Part shown: positions 33,301 to 46,500 of the stretch, one piece after another | Numbering within the stretch: the stretch's first letter is position 1 | How the letters are laid out: every line of letters starts with the position of its first letter | Source of the DNA: Lingula anatina | Taxonomy: Eukaryota > Brachiopoda > Lingulata > Lingulida > Lingulidae | Direction of reading: 5' to 3' | NCBI RefSeq assembly: GCF_001039355.2 | Contig: NW_019775980.1 | Location: forward strand, 568,316 to 632,315 | Length of the DNA stretch: 64,000 nt | Program-made: the position numbers and the translations under genes | The notes under the pieces: generated by a model | Told to the model about the DNA's origin: nothing | The model's input: only the letters and a program-made list of their open reading frames with translations | Database searches by the model: none

Positions 33301-36300
33301 TTACTCTGCCTTGGTCTTACTTCCAGGCATCCCATACACCACCAACAATCCTATCTTTCCAACTGCTCCTAGTATAGCAGGCACATTGGGCATCTGAAAG
33401 AAAATAGAATCATTCTCAAATTTTTTTCAATTAACAATTGATTCAGCTGATAGTAAAATACAGAATTATGTGGAAGACATCCCTAAACATTATCAAGAGT
33501 ATCTTACATGTTCCATAAGCATAAGCACTTGACAAGCATAAAGATAACATAAACTTATTTGATTTAGGAAGAAAATATTTTCAAAAAAGTTATGATGAAT
33601 ATTAAACCCCTTCCTCTTCTTATTTAATCCTTATTTCTTATTTTATCACTTATTCAAGCTAAAAAAAATCCAGAAAGATGCAAATGACATACATATATAA
33701 AAGGGTCATTGACCAACAGTCCGTAGGAGGTCCATGAGGAGGCACAAGCAATAGTCCCTATTAACATGGCCATCGACATACCCTCTGTGCTCTTTTCCTT
33801 CAGATGCTGTGGCTATGAAAAGATAATGAAAACAGGACATGTACCAGTTATTGTGCTTATGTAATAATTTAAGTGTCACAGTTTATGCATGCCCAGAGGT
33901 AACATAATGCACTGCATAAGTTTTATCTACACATGTCAACATTATACATGTACATGTAGTTCTCAAAATGCACAGATCTACTGTTACCATTATGTTACAA
34001 ACAATAAAATCACATCTGAAAATTGCAGGACTGTTTTGCAAAAACGTATACAAAATTATGTCATTATATTATATGCAAGCTTAAATTGACAATCTAATGG
34101 TTCATTTCTATGTAATATTAATCCCAAGAAAAAATTGAAGCATAGTTTAAACGAGAATAATATAAAGTTATTTTTTGGTCACACAGGTTGTAGCCACATT
34201 GTAATTTCAGTAAACATGTATAAAAGGGATGATCATAAATGTACCAAATTACATATTATCCTATTCACTATGTGCATTATTCTACATTTGCAAGATAAAA
34301 TATTTTCAAAGATTAAGGATAATGTTAAACTGTCCATGCATGCCAACGGTGACAATCTCCAAAGAAAATGTTATTCAACAGATAATAAGAAAATGTATGG
34401 CAGTGAACCAGTGGCATGTCAACAATGAAATATACTTATCTGGTGTAGAATGAATGTAAGACATTTCAATGGTCAAATCTTACTGTGCTAATAATCAAAG
34501 CTATTTTTTTAATGAAAAATGAACTTTCCAATTTGCCATTTTTACAGAAAAAAATGATGTTTGGAAAAAAAAAAAAACATTCAGGTTAATTGTGTAAAAA
34601 AATTAAAATTCCAACTTACTATCTCTAAGAACAGAGGTGTACTAAGCATCACTGTATTGAGCAAACTCGTGGCCAATCCAAGTCTATGAGCGAAAACTGC
34701 AGGCGGTGACAGATACGTCAAGAAGTAAAATAGTCCGCATATGTAAATCACACCGCCTATCAACATCTGTATAGGGTGACTCTGAAAGTACAGCCAAGAA
34801 AATGAACTGTTAGAAACAGAAAATGTTAAAACAATTTTATTTTTTAATGCAAAGATAACTCTTCTTTTTAAAAAAAATCCCTTGAGAGCAAAATGTATTA
34901 AAAAAACATTTATTTTTTAAAAATACAAATTTGTCAACAAGGTGATAACAGTAAAGACTTCATTCAATGTTTTCCAACTGAATATAATTAATGCTTTCTT
35001 TGTACTCACATTGTAAAACTCTTACCTTGGAGCTTACTACAGATATATATGCAAAAATGTACACTGTATTCAGAACAGCACCGATCAAGTTCAATGATAT
35101 CAGGATGCTATCATTCACCATCAATCCATACACAAGGAAACATATGTTACTGAAAGAGAAAGGGTGTAGCATCTTGTAATAGAAATGTGATAGAACAATG
35201 AATTGTATTCATATATGGATAAACATCAGCACATGTGCCATTTAAAAGTTATACAATCCATGTCACAAATCTACAACCAATAAATATTTAAGTCTTTTCC
35301 TGAACCACATTCTTTGCAAGGAAATAAATAATCACCATGTCTGTCTAATCATTACATGCAATAGCAGCTTATTTGCTAATCTGTCTTAGAGACCATTTCC
35401 ACAGATATTTAGATTGATCTATCCCCCTGGGGAGTCTCACTAGATTGCTGTCAGTTAACCGGCTTAAATGTCTGTCCCACCTACTAAAAGCTGTAATGGG
35501 TAATTAACTTTTGTGTGCACTTGGCGCAATTTAGTGTGAACCCCCAGCGAGTTAGGTCGATCCAGATGGATGGATCGATCTAAATCTGTGGGAACCCAGT
35601 CTTAATATAATCTTTCTACATTAACAAAATAGTTAATGGTTTTCAACTAACTCTTTTACAATTAATTTATGAAATCTTTAGCAGCTGTAAATGAAATAGC
35701 ATATTCATGAAGGACAAATGAATACCAAATATTTTGATGAAGACTGATCTTCAGAATTTTATCAGTTTTAACAGACAAATCACCTTTAGTAAAAACCTTA
35801 TATACCATTTTCAGTAATGAAATCTGGACAAAATATGGAACATTGTTTTGTGTTCCCCATACATAAGTCTACTTTGCCATTGGAACTGTTTTGATAGCTG
35901 TTCTGCTGAGTGAATAAATGCAAAACTTACAAAATGTACACCCAAAATGGTGGCATTCAGTCACTAGTTTATCTTTAACATTTTCATATAATAATGAAGA
36001 CTTCTTATTTCATTTATATTTAACATATGACATGTTACTTACTACTCCTAGCTTAAAAAGGACTCTAGCTCTGTCATTAAACACACCTGTTTTTATTTTT
36101 GAAAAGGATATCAACAAAATCTTACCCAATATCTCCAAGCAGAAAAAATGGGTATGGTACATGACGAGCATCCTTTGTTTTTACCATTGACCAGCATACG
36201 GGGCTAATAAGTACAAATTAATGAAAAATAATTAATCAAACAATATGTTATGACATCAAAAGATTGGCAATATGTACTAGTACTACTGGTATTTATCTTC

Positions 36301-36768
36301 AGCAAACGACCTCAAATGCAGCCCAAGTTCATTATATTAACCCATTCCATGTATAAAAATACATGAACATTAGCACATAGCCTGGGCCGTGTAGCTGAAT
36401 TTACCTGAGCACTGACTGTCTGGTATACTGTATATACCTGTTTATATTGTGCTAGGATATTTGGGAAAAGAGAGGGGGTGGGGTCATACACCCCCTTATT
36501 ACACTTCAGACGAAGCAGCTTCATGTACAACCGGTCATTGAAATACCAGCATTTCGTACTCATCTGTATATATAATTATTTAGTTGCGATGCTAATATAG
36601 GAACAAGGATATCCAGTATCCTGTCCAAAAACCAAAACACGGTGAACACCGACTGATAATAATAATCCAATATACATAAAATATATACTCGTGTACTTAC
36701 ATGCCAGTTGTAAACATAGCTACTGTAGTTATCTGAGTGATCCATCCTACTATTTCTAACAGTTCCAT
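33301..36768 (-). CDS. SLC50A1: SWEET sugar transporter
   Basis: Six exons, 5' to 3': 36701-36768, 36126-36203, 35026-35149, 34620-34781, 33693-33812 and 33301-33393. They splice in frame to 214 aa (human SWEET1 has 221). The two MtN3/saliva repeats are clear. The first spans exons 1-3, with TGIPVCWSM, PYPFFLLGDIGNICFLVYG and NDSILISLN. The second spans exons 4-6, with LGLATSLLNTVMLSTPLFLEI, TSYGLLVND and PNVPAILGAVGKIGLL. Seven membrane helices are expected. The ATG at 36768 begins MELLEIVGWITQITT, the usual short N terminus, and the first intron has the common SWEET position just after helix 1. The family exchanges glucose and other sugars down their gradient across Golgi or plasma membranes. 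No defect is seen. Confidence 0.93.
35386..35605. mobile_element. MITE, GATCGATC family, copy 2
   Basis: Lies in intron 2 of the SWEET gene. The ends TTAGAGACCATTTCCACAG and CTGTGGGAACCCAGTCTTAA are inverted repeats. TTA flanks both sides, which would suit a TTA target duplication as in Harbinger-type elements. The interior matches the other copies. Confidence 0.75.
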
Positions 36769-38248
36769 TGGAATAATGTAAATTGCTTCTCGTTGTTTCA
36801 CCAGTTAAATGCTGAGCCCCCTATGACACTACACGCTTCCACTGATTCACTTGCGTATGCCACGCATTCGTTCCAATGCATACAACGACCTCATTATGGC
36901 CATTTCAGTTCATTTTTATAATGAACGAGAACGAGGCAATTACAAGGAATTGTATTCAAGGTGGAAAACGCGCGAAGGTCACGTATTTAACATGCATTTA
37001 ATACAATAACAAACATTTCCTGTTGTCTTTCTCTGACGTCAAAAAAAGAGTTTATTAGACTACAGTTAAATCAGAATAAAAAAATTGCTAAAAAAGCGTT
37101 CTTTAACAAGCTGTTTTACGTTGCACGTATAATGGGGGGGGGGGGAGGGGGGGGTAGTTGAGGTATATTTTCCATTACAATGTACCAGTACATCCGGCTG
37201 CAATACGTGTTTTTTTAGAATTATGATATCTGTTATTCTAATTTGCAATTTTATGTGTTTTATGTGTTTCTTTGATGGAATGCTTTTTTTTTACTAAGCC
37301 TCCTTTTTTAGTTTTGGGTAAATATGTGTTCTCCAAAACCGGTGCAGTCAATAAAATGCCACGACCAAGTAGCACACCAACATATAAATGCCGACCCATT
37401 ACACTTCTATTTTTGTATGTAAATACCACATAAAAATAGAGCTCAGTGTTCATCCCTCCTATAATCTATAATTTTTTCTCTCTCAATATGCCAATTTTGA
37501 TTTGCTTTAGTGCATCCTCTTCTGATATTTTCTACATGTATTTCCATGCTAATATTTATGCCTACCAAACCATATAATGTGGTTAAGAAAATAGTATAAA
37601 ATAGATGTAAGACAAAAAATTCAATGTTCAATTCTTTATTATTTGAAGAATATAACATAATTAGTTAGAAGAATGATAAAATAAAGCATTCTTAAACACA
37701 AAAAAATTTGCACATTTAAAAGCTTTTCAAGTGGGAGTTTTCTAAGTTGTCGAATTTCAAAATGCTTGTAGATTGTGTTACACTTTATGCAGGAGATTCT
37801 TACGTGAATTCTTGTTATACACTTGCAAAAAATCTGAATGATAAAAAATGGAATACAAAAAATAAATAAAGTTTACGTACACTGGAAAACTTGACACTGT
37901 ATTGGGAACTTGGTCCACATAAAATCTAAGAATTTTTTTTCTCTATTTGCACCGACATTTAAAATGTAACCATACTGGGTTCTTTTTCATGATCCTTTAT
38001 GTAACAATACCAGATAAATTGAATGGAATTGTTCAAAAACATACTTTTGCTATAATGTTGCTTTAAAAGGTTATTTTTTGTCTTTGAGCAGCACACTGAA
38101 TAATACAATATGGTTTGGGTGATAGGATTTAACCTAAAATCTTATCTAAATGGATCTGAGCCTTTTTCAGGTTGCACCTTTAGATCTTTACTCTATAATT
38201 AATCAATTTCCTGCACAGGAACCAGCCTCACAAAACTCAGCTAGATCA
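36769..38248. other. SWEET upstream region and EXT2 3' flank
   Basis: No exon is recognised. The SWEET promoter must lie just above 36768; the CG content rises around 36960-36990. A G-rich run (37134-37154) is the only simple repeat of note. The EXT2 3' UTR begins at 38248 and runs to lower coordinates. Confidence 0.4.
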
Positions 38249-41200
38249 TCACAAGCTTCCTACGTCAGCAAATTGCATTAGCTGACTTGGCATATTATCT
38301 TTGTAAAGCACTGGGTCAGCTCGAAACTCTGCAGTTTTTAACGGCATTGTTCCATACACTTCCACAAATTTATTGATGCATTCTGAACGTTCTACCATAT
38401 GTGCTGCATCTGCTGACAACATTTCTTGATTTATGCACTCTGGACACTTGAATTTCTTGCGTGGAGTAACTTTAATGGGTGCTTTTCCAGTCATATTTGC
38501 AATTAGAAAATTCATAGCAATGTCTTCACAGTTGACATTGTCATCCACCCATTTCTTTATGTTTCCTGGCATTTTTTGTGTATACAGAAAACTGTAATAC
38601 TGAAAAAATATAAACCAGAAGTGAATGTATGGAAGAAGCATTTGCAGCAAAATGAGAATTAAATAATCAATTGACTACACTTCTAATCATTCACAATGCT
38701 TCTGAAACACAGCATCTGCATGGAATCTTCTTTCACTACTTAAAAACACATTTTTAATATCTAGTTTTGTACTGTAATCATTATCAAATGTAACTAAATA
38801 AACACTGAAATGAATATATGGACAGAAAGACCTACTTTAAGATAAGTCTACAACTTCAATCATGAATGAGACAATTCAAGAGCTCTTAAATAGCTATCAA
38901 AGACTAATTCTCTGTAACTAGATATACCAACCTTGTGATAAAATGCAGCACCAGTAAGAACCATTGATATTTCATTGGTCCACTCAGACTCATAACGCCA
39001 TTTCTCAGTCGTATTATCCCACAGATGCAGTCTAGATGGGAAGCCGATAAGACGATCTGGAAACTCCCTCCATACCTAGAATAGCATGTTAAAATATTAA
39101 TTATCATTTGACTACTTGATTTGACTGGTTAAATGTGTTTAGAAAGTTGAATCCCATAAATAGGGCATCAGTTTTTTTTTTACTTTTCACACATAAATAA
39201 TTACTTGATACCATCCAACAATATGTTTTAAATTGCAAAATAAAAAATAACAATAACCACAGGACTAAACCAAAATTACAAAACATAAAATTCAACATAT
39301 TTATTTTTATACTGTATAAAGTAACAATTTGAAAATCAACTAATAGGACGGGTTCTTTTTTTTTTTACTTTAATGACAATAAGATGCAATTTCTCTACTG
39401 GGTAACATTGGAGGAATGTATATTGAAATTCTAATAATGCATACCTCATAACCAAACTCCAATTCATCTGATGTCAACATGACTATGTCATCATCCAGTG
39501 CTAAGATGGCTTCAGTTTGAATCTCTTCGTGTGGATAAAACCTGTTGCTGAGCAAGTTCTGTGTGGTTTGAATTACTTTCAATGGAGGACCAATCTTAGG
39601 CCAACTAGAAGCTAAACAGAATAAAAAGAACATTTGTTATAATTTTTGAAATGGAGAAAATAATGTAAGATAATCACAAATAAATGTTTAACTGTGTAAG
39701 AATGACTGAGAGCAAACTACTGTGAACATTATGAAAATGTATAACAATCTTAATCATTTATTTCATAAATCTGGTGCATAAACTCACCAGATGGTGGTGA
39801 TTTTTTCTGATTGTTCCATATGACAAGAACTTTAGCTAAACTTGGTGACTGGGCAACTTGTCTGATAACTTGAAACAAAGAATCAACTCTGTCATATGTT
39901 AGGATGACAGCTGTGAATCCCTGTGCTTTTGAAGGCATCATGGGGAAAAAGAGTGGGCTAGTCAATCCTCTCTGAAATAAAATGTCTTATTCATTATTAT
40001 CAGCTAAATGATGGTGGCAATATATCTTGTGATTTAATTATAACGATACATTTTTTTCTTCAAATGCATATTACTAAATAGTCCACTGTTTGAAATAGTT
40101 CAATCATGTATCAAATTTCCGTTTCAAATCTATGTGATACTTCAGTTAAATACTTGCCAGGTATAAATCAAAAGTGCACCCTTTTCAATTAAATACAACT
40201 TGTAGCGTTGACCGTGTTCTTTGTTTTTACAAAAATATACATTTACAAAAACAACTTAAACATTATTTTGTTCCATCTGACTTACATTTTCAGGCAACTC
40301 ATTCCATTCATCATACTTTCTAGATGCATATGGGAACACTCTGTCGTTGATAATCTGCAGACTGGTCAGAACTATCACCTTCATGGAACTGAAATAATTC
40401 TGCCACAGGAACTGCACCTGTCTCCTCATGTTACGAATCCGTTCAGAAGATACGTTTTTCAAAATGGACATCATTTTTGGCAGTTGCTCTTCTCGTAGCA
40501 CCAAGGCCGCCCTGAAGGTGGAAAAATTGATACATTAATTTTCAAATTTTGGTGCATTTTGAATCTTTTTGATGTTTTATTTATGTAAAATAATCAAGTA
40601 ATCTCTCTGCAGAGCAGATGTAACAAATGTTAATGTATTTTCTTTTAACTTGTTACATTTAAAAGATGCAAATAACTACAATGAAATCTGTGATTCACAC
40701 AGGAAGAAAACTTAATATTTTTATATTTATTTTATGAATTATTTTTAACATGTTATTTTTGAGTTTCATTACCTTTTCCAGTCCAAGACTTCAGAAAAAG
40801 GCAAAACAAAAGTATCTGCAAAGACTACAGGGATACACCCTGCCATCAAGGCATCACTAAGTGCAGTCTGGCCTAGTCTAGCACCATGGACCACAGTGCA
40901 GAATGTGGCTTCCTGGAATGTGCCAATAAATTTGTGCCTACAAGTATCACAGAATTTTTGAAACTTAATTTGTCACTTTAAGAAGTTTTACAAATGAAAC
41001 ATGAACCCTGGACAAACTACATTTTGCATTAAATGTGAAAGAAATAGTACATAGCTTAACTACTTTTTAATAATGTTAGAAATACTTCATCATTCTTCTT
41101 AAGTGCAAAATATCATTCAGAATAAAAGAAATTTAGAGCTTTTCCAATAACAAAAAATGATGAACATGATGTAATGGATTAGGTTAGACTCGTGTGCTGA

Positions 41201-42658
41201 AACAACCACAGTCATGCCAGTACCTGTAAAATTTCAGGGTATGAATATTCCTTTTCTCCATCACATCTTACAGTATGGTTGTATGTCCCATCATCAAACA
41301 CTTTACACTTATCAAGCACCTTGAAATCACTGGGATACTGTCTGGACATGTCTGATAATTGTTTACGATAGTCTGGTATGATTCCAGCTTGGGCAGAGAT
41401 TGCCAGCCATCTTCTGTTTTCCCTGACATAAAAAGTTAGTAACTTGAATTATGTACTTTTAAAAGTAAATTAAAATATTATATTCATCAAATATCTATGT
41501 CATAAAAATTATAAAAGATAACTGTAATGTTTTCATCATGAATCAATTATGCTAAAAAATTAATGAAAGTATGTGCATGGAAGACCAAATTAAAGTAGTA
41601 AATAAAATCAGTGTTGAATATATTAAAACTGCATTTTTATACAACTGATTTTCACTTACAGATATGACTTCTTTGGCATCTTTTTATCAGACACCAATGG
41701 GTTATAAACTGGGACTGAAACATCATATGTTCTTCTGTATGTAAAAGAAGAAAAACCTCCCCCAGCAATGATTGCCTTGTCATGTTTAACATCTAATACT
41801 GTATTAAAATCGGGAACACTTCCTGGCAGCATGTTGAACAGTAAATGGTTGATACCCTCATTCCATCTAAAAAAATAAAATTTAAAAACATTTTATGGAC
41901 AAAACAACAAGAACAGCTATATAAAGATGTAAAACAAACTTTGAATCAAGTTCTGAATACTTATTATTCAACCACTTTTTTCAATACTTAGACATTTCAT
42001 ACAACAGAGACTTGCCTTAAATAACATTTCTTATTCATGTAAAAAACATCTTTACATTGATGACATTTTATCTAAACACAATTCAAAATTACTACAACAT
42101 TCAATATAACAAATATGTATATACTAACCTTGGCAATGATGCTAAAACTTGGGATGTTTCATCCACTCTTAGTTTGTTCTGATTCAATAAATCAATAGGT
42201 GGTACAATCAAGCAAGCATCATTGGGACTAGAAGTAAAGTATTCGCTCTCGACTATTGCTTCAAGAATCTCAAAGTACTCTTGTGACAGAGGCAGTGTTA
42301 TTGATATTCCATTTTCATCAACATATTTTGTGAGAGGAGAAATATACACTTTGATTCTGTGGTCTCCATCATTGTCTCCACATCCATAGACGTCAAAACA
42401 GGTGTGATATATGCAGTCGCTGTCTCTTTCTTTTGCCAGAGGGGCATTTGATTTAATTACCACAGATTGAGCATTTCTTTCTAGTTTGTGAAGACTATTT
42501 AAGTCTCTTCTTTCTCTTGCTTTGCCTGTGAGTGTGTTTGGCCAAAACTGAACAAAAGCTGTTACCAGAAGGAATATCAAAATAATAAGAAATAAAATAA
42601 TGTAATGTGTCCTGTATCTGTTGGAAACAAGCCTGGTAGATCTTGATCTTGTTGGCAT
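38249..42658 (-). CDS. EXT2: Exostosin-2, heparan sulfate polymerase subunit
   Basis: Nine exons, 5' to 3': 42129-42658, 41660-41866, 41224-41422, 40773-40912, 40286-40511, 39788-39971, 39445-39611, 38932-39075 and 38249-38599. All junctions are in frame, giving 715 aa (human EXT2 718). Residues about 19-39 form a type II signal anchor ([20 protein letters not shown]). The exostosin domain follows, for example LLFNMLPG and FKVLDKCK. The C-terminal GT64 domain carries [20 protein letters not shown], with the DDD metal-binding motif near 535-537. The C terminus [11 protein letters not shown]...VGSL is the EXT2 form. With EXT1 it makes the Golgi co-polymerase of heparan sulfate. An in-frame ATG at 42703 would add 15 residues; a possible acceptor at 42672 favours the shorter start. 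Head to head with DAGL. Confidence 0.95.
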
Positions 42659-43514
42659 TTTGAGAACTACAACTGTTAAGTACAATCCAGATGTTTTATG
42701 CAAGTTGTTTCATTTCAGTTATTCCATACTGTCATGAAATGATAATCTGAAAGTAATATAGTTAAAAAATAGCACATCAAACTTTTATGTCACAACGATA
42801 TAATAACAACAAACAACCTTCATACAATATATCCACAGATAAAAAACAAGTCTAAACCTTTTGAATGTAAGTGGAATTGCAAGCAAAACTTACACGAAAG
42901 TTACCATTAACGACATAGTTACTCAATGTGACTTTGTTTTTATTTTTTTATTACACAGTACTTGTACTAGTAGACTCTACGGTGACGTCTGTTAAAAGTA
43001 ATATAGGAAATGTCAAATCGGTTAGGTTGGGAACTGAAAACTGAACGCTCTTGTTAGTGTATGTGATGTGGTGAACTCCGTACAACTAGTATATTACCTG
43101 AGCAATAATCATTTTTGGTCTTTTTGTCTGTTTTTACTACTTCCGCTCCAAAAGCAAGCCCGCAGCAAAAAACAGGTGCGCAATAAACATAAATAAAGAA
43201 AGAACAAAACAATTTAAAAATAATAACGCCACTCCAAAAATATGCAAAATTGATGAAATAAATTACAGATTATAGACTACGTGATATTGTTTTTCGTCAA
43301 TGACCTCTATTGGAAAAAATCCACTGGGAATGCTCAACGACTGTTCCAGCTGCGCTGCCAATCGATTGGTTGTGTCATCAACGAAATGGCGGCGACCAGC
43401 AAAGCTTCAAATTCTTAAATGCTCGAGTCAATCTTCAACTTGTTCCGATAGCGTGGAATACTCAATATGCCGTGAAGGACTTGGAACTAAAGTGACACTG
43501 GAAGTTACTGTAAA
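42659..43514. promoter_or_regulatory. Shared intergenic promoter region, EXT2 and DAGL
   Basis: The EXT2 and DAGL start codons are divergent and only 0.86 kb apart, so both promoters must lie here or be joined to it through short leader exons. CG dinucleotides are denser around 43260-43510 than in the surrounding introns. No TATA box stands out on either side. A shared, bidirectional promoter is inferred from geometry alone. Confidence 0.55.
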
Positions 43515-46500
43515 ATGCCTGGTCTGGTCGTTTTTAATCGGCGTTGGTCGATTGGCTCAGATGATCTGGTGATATCGGCCTCTGCTTTAGCGATTCTTCA
43601 CTTAATCTGGTAAGCTAAACCTATGATGCGTCTTCCATGCAATTTGTATCGATTGTTTGATAAGAAATATACGTTTCTTATCCGAAAACAATTCATTACA
43701 GTGTTGTGCCTTCTGATATTGCTCGTAGGTGGAGGTTGTCGCGTCACAACAGTACATTACATAATTATTCAAAGATCCAATTTCAATGTAATTGTCAACA
43801 ATAATATCGTGTCACCAGCACCAGCAAATGCCATTAATTTTGTTCATTGCTTACATTAGCCAAAAATTCTACATGCATTTTGTTTAGAAACTCAGATTAA
43901 GTTTTTTTTTCTTGTCAGTTGATTGAAATAAAAATGGGGAAATAAAGTTGATTGCTTTCAATTTACCAACACCAGGTCTATTGTTCAGGTTGGATATGTT
44001 CTGATACCCAGTATATTAGTTTTGGTTGTTTTAATCCTTCAGCATATTTTTTTCTTCAAAGTAAAGAAAAAAGTGATTATTATTCAACTTGGCAAATGAA
44101 TTACTTATGTGCCCTTTGTATGAGTTGGTTGCATGTGACATCATGAGCAGCAAATTGACCTGACTATGTGGTGGCTGGTAAAAAGAAACCAAGTTCTTAG
44201 GATAAACATGCAATCCTATGATAAAAAATGATAAGTTGGGATTCTGCCAATATTACCTGGTACAGTAAAAAAAACTCATTTGTTTAACACATAAAGGACC
44301 CCCTTTTTAAATACCCTAAATGTCTGCTCCAATATGAATTTTATCATATTTGGTCATAGACGATTACCATTTTACCAATTTCCCTACTTCTCCACTGCAG
44401 TGCTTGATTGGTTGGCTGCTACTACATGTACATGTGCAAGTCCAGTCAATCTAAGCCATATGTGGCACATGATACCCCATCACAAGGTAGTTGCACATGT
44501 GACTCTTTGCATCGCGTTTAATTTAGATTACTCAAGGTGAAAAAAGCAAGATCAATACCCGATTCTGGGGTAGCATTAAAATTTTTTTTCGTGTAGACAA
44601 ATCTTTACTTTTTCATCACTTTTTTCTCTTAATAGTTTAAATTTGATAAAAACAAGTCAAATCAACCCTATTTTGTTAAGCCAGCATAAATCAGTTTTAG
44701 CATTTGGCTAAATTGAGGAGTGTTAGCACCACCCAGATGTTTTCTAAGCTTTCTGCAATAACTTTTACATGTACATTATACTACATTTTTTAAAAGTGTT
44801 TTTGGATTGTGCTGTCATGTTTAGAAAGAGTTATATATTTCAGATTGTGATGGCACTGAGTATTATAGAATCTTATAATCAAATTAAAAAGTGTAGCTTA
44901 TAGTTGGATATGATTTCTAAAAAAGTGAAATGGATTTTTATTCAAGTACATGTATAGTACTAGGTCTCATTAAGATTTCATGGCAAAAAGGCAATAAGGA
45001 CAGTGAGTCTCTTTCTTAGTATATGAAAATTGATAAAGGTTGTCGCAATAATTTATATTATTATTAGTATTATTATGGTAAAAATGGAATTAAGTAGATT
45101 AACACCTGTGTTTCAGAACAGAGATAAAGATAATACCAATTTAATAATAATGGTTTTAAGTAATCAGTTTTGTGAAAGTTGATCTGCATGTTAGTTTCTG
45201 TGTTTCAAGTCTTAGATTCGATTTTTGTCCAATTTAGGTCATATGCAGACTTCTCATACTTTTTATTACTCTCAAAGCAGGGTGCAAAACATAATCGTAT
45301 GGCCACATGCCAAGTTTTGCATGGTCCTAAATAAATGTCCAAAGAAAGTAAAAGGTCATACTTGCCCATTGGGTGTGTGACAGGACTAGCCAGAGCAAAA
45401 ATGCATAAAAGTTTAATCTGCACCCTGTTGAAGAACACTGAAGCATGTGCTAGTTGTACTGCTTGTATTGTTACCTGACAATATACCTGAACATATCTGC
45501 TGCTAAATCGTATCCAGATGAACCTGTCTTCAGAACAGTACTCTCTACATTATGGAAGTATAAATATAAAGCTGTCATACTGATTTTCCTATTTTCCCCA
45601 AATGCATATATATAAACTTGAATAAACAGTCTTATTTGCGATGCAAGTTCTTTGTATAAGGCCATGGCATTTGTTCTGATGAATAAAAGATTTGAAACAC
45701 TGGGAAAATAATATGGGTATTGTCTAATATGAATTTAAGTGGTATATTCAAGCCAGCTGGTCACACAGAAGTCCTTGCTTGGAAAATTGACTAATTTCAT
45801 TAGCTTAAAAGAATAATTGTCTCTTGGAAGATTTGCCAGAGAGACTGACTGTGATTTATTTTTCATATAAAATGTTGGAGGAAATAAGATGCAGTTGTGA
45901 ATATGGTACAAGCAGTTGATTTATATTGGAATTAAGTAGTGCTTTGGGGTTTGATTATTAATTGCATGACAGCCCACATTAACTGTTATCTGATTTGTTG
46001 CAAATTATATTACGAGCAACACTGGGGCAGATAAAATGATAATTTNGTTGGGATTCTGCCAATATTACCTGGTACAGTAAAAAAAACTCATTTGTTTAAC
46101 ACATAAAGGACCCCCTTTTTAAATACCCTAAATGTCTGCTCCAATATGAATTTTATCATATTTGGTCATAGACGATTACCATTTTACCAATTTCCCTACT
46201 TCTCCACTGCAGTGCTTGATTGGTTGGCTGCTACTACATGTACATGTGCAAGTCCAGTCAATCTAAGCCATATGTGGCACATGATACCCCATCACAAGGT
46301 AGTTGCACATGTGACTCTTTGCATCGCGTTTAATTTAGATTACTCAAGGTGAAAAAAGCAAGATCAATACCCGATTCTGGGGTAGCATTAAAATTTTTTT
46401 TCGTGTAGACAAATCTTTACTTTTTCATCACTTTTTTCTCTTAATAGTTTAAATTTGATAAAAACAAGTCAAATCAACCCTATTTTGTTAAGCCAGCATA

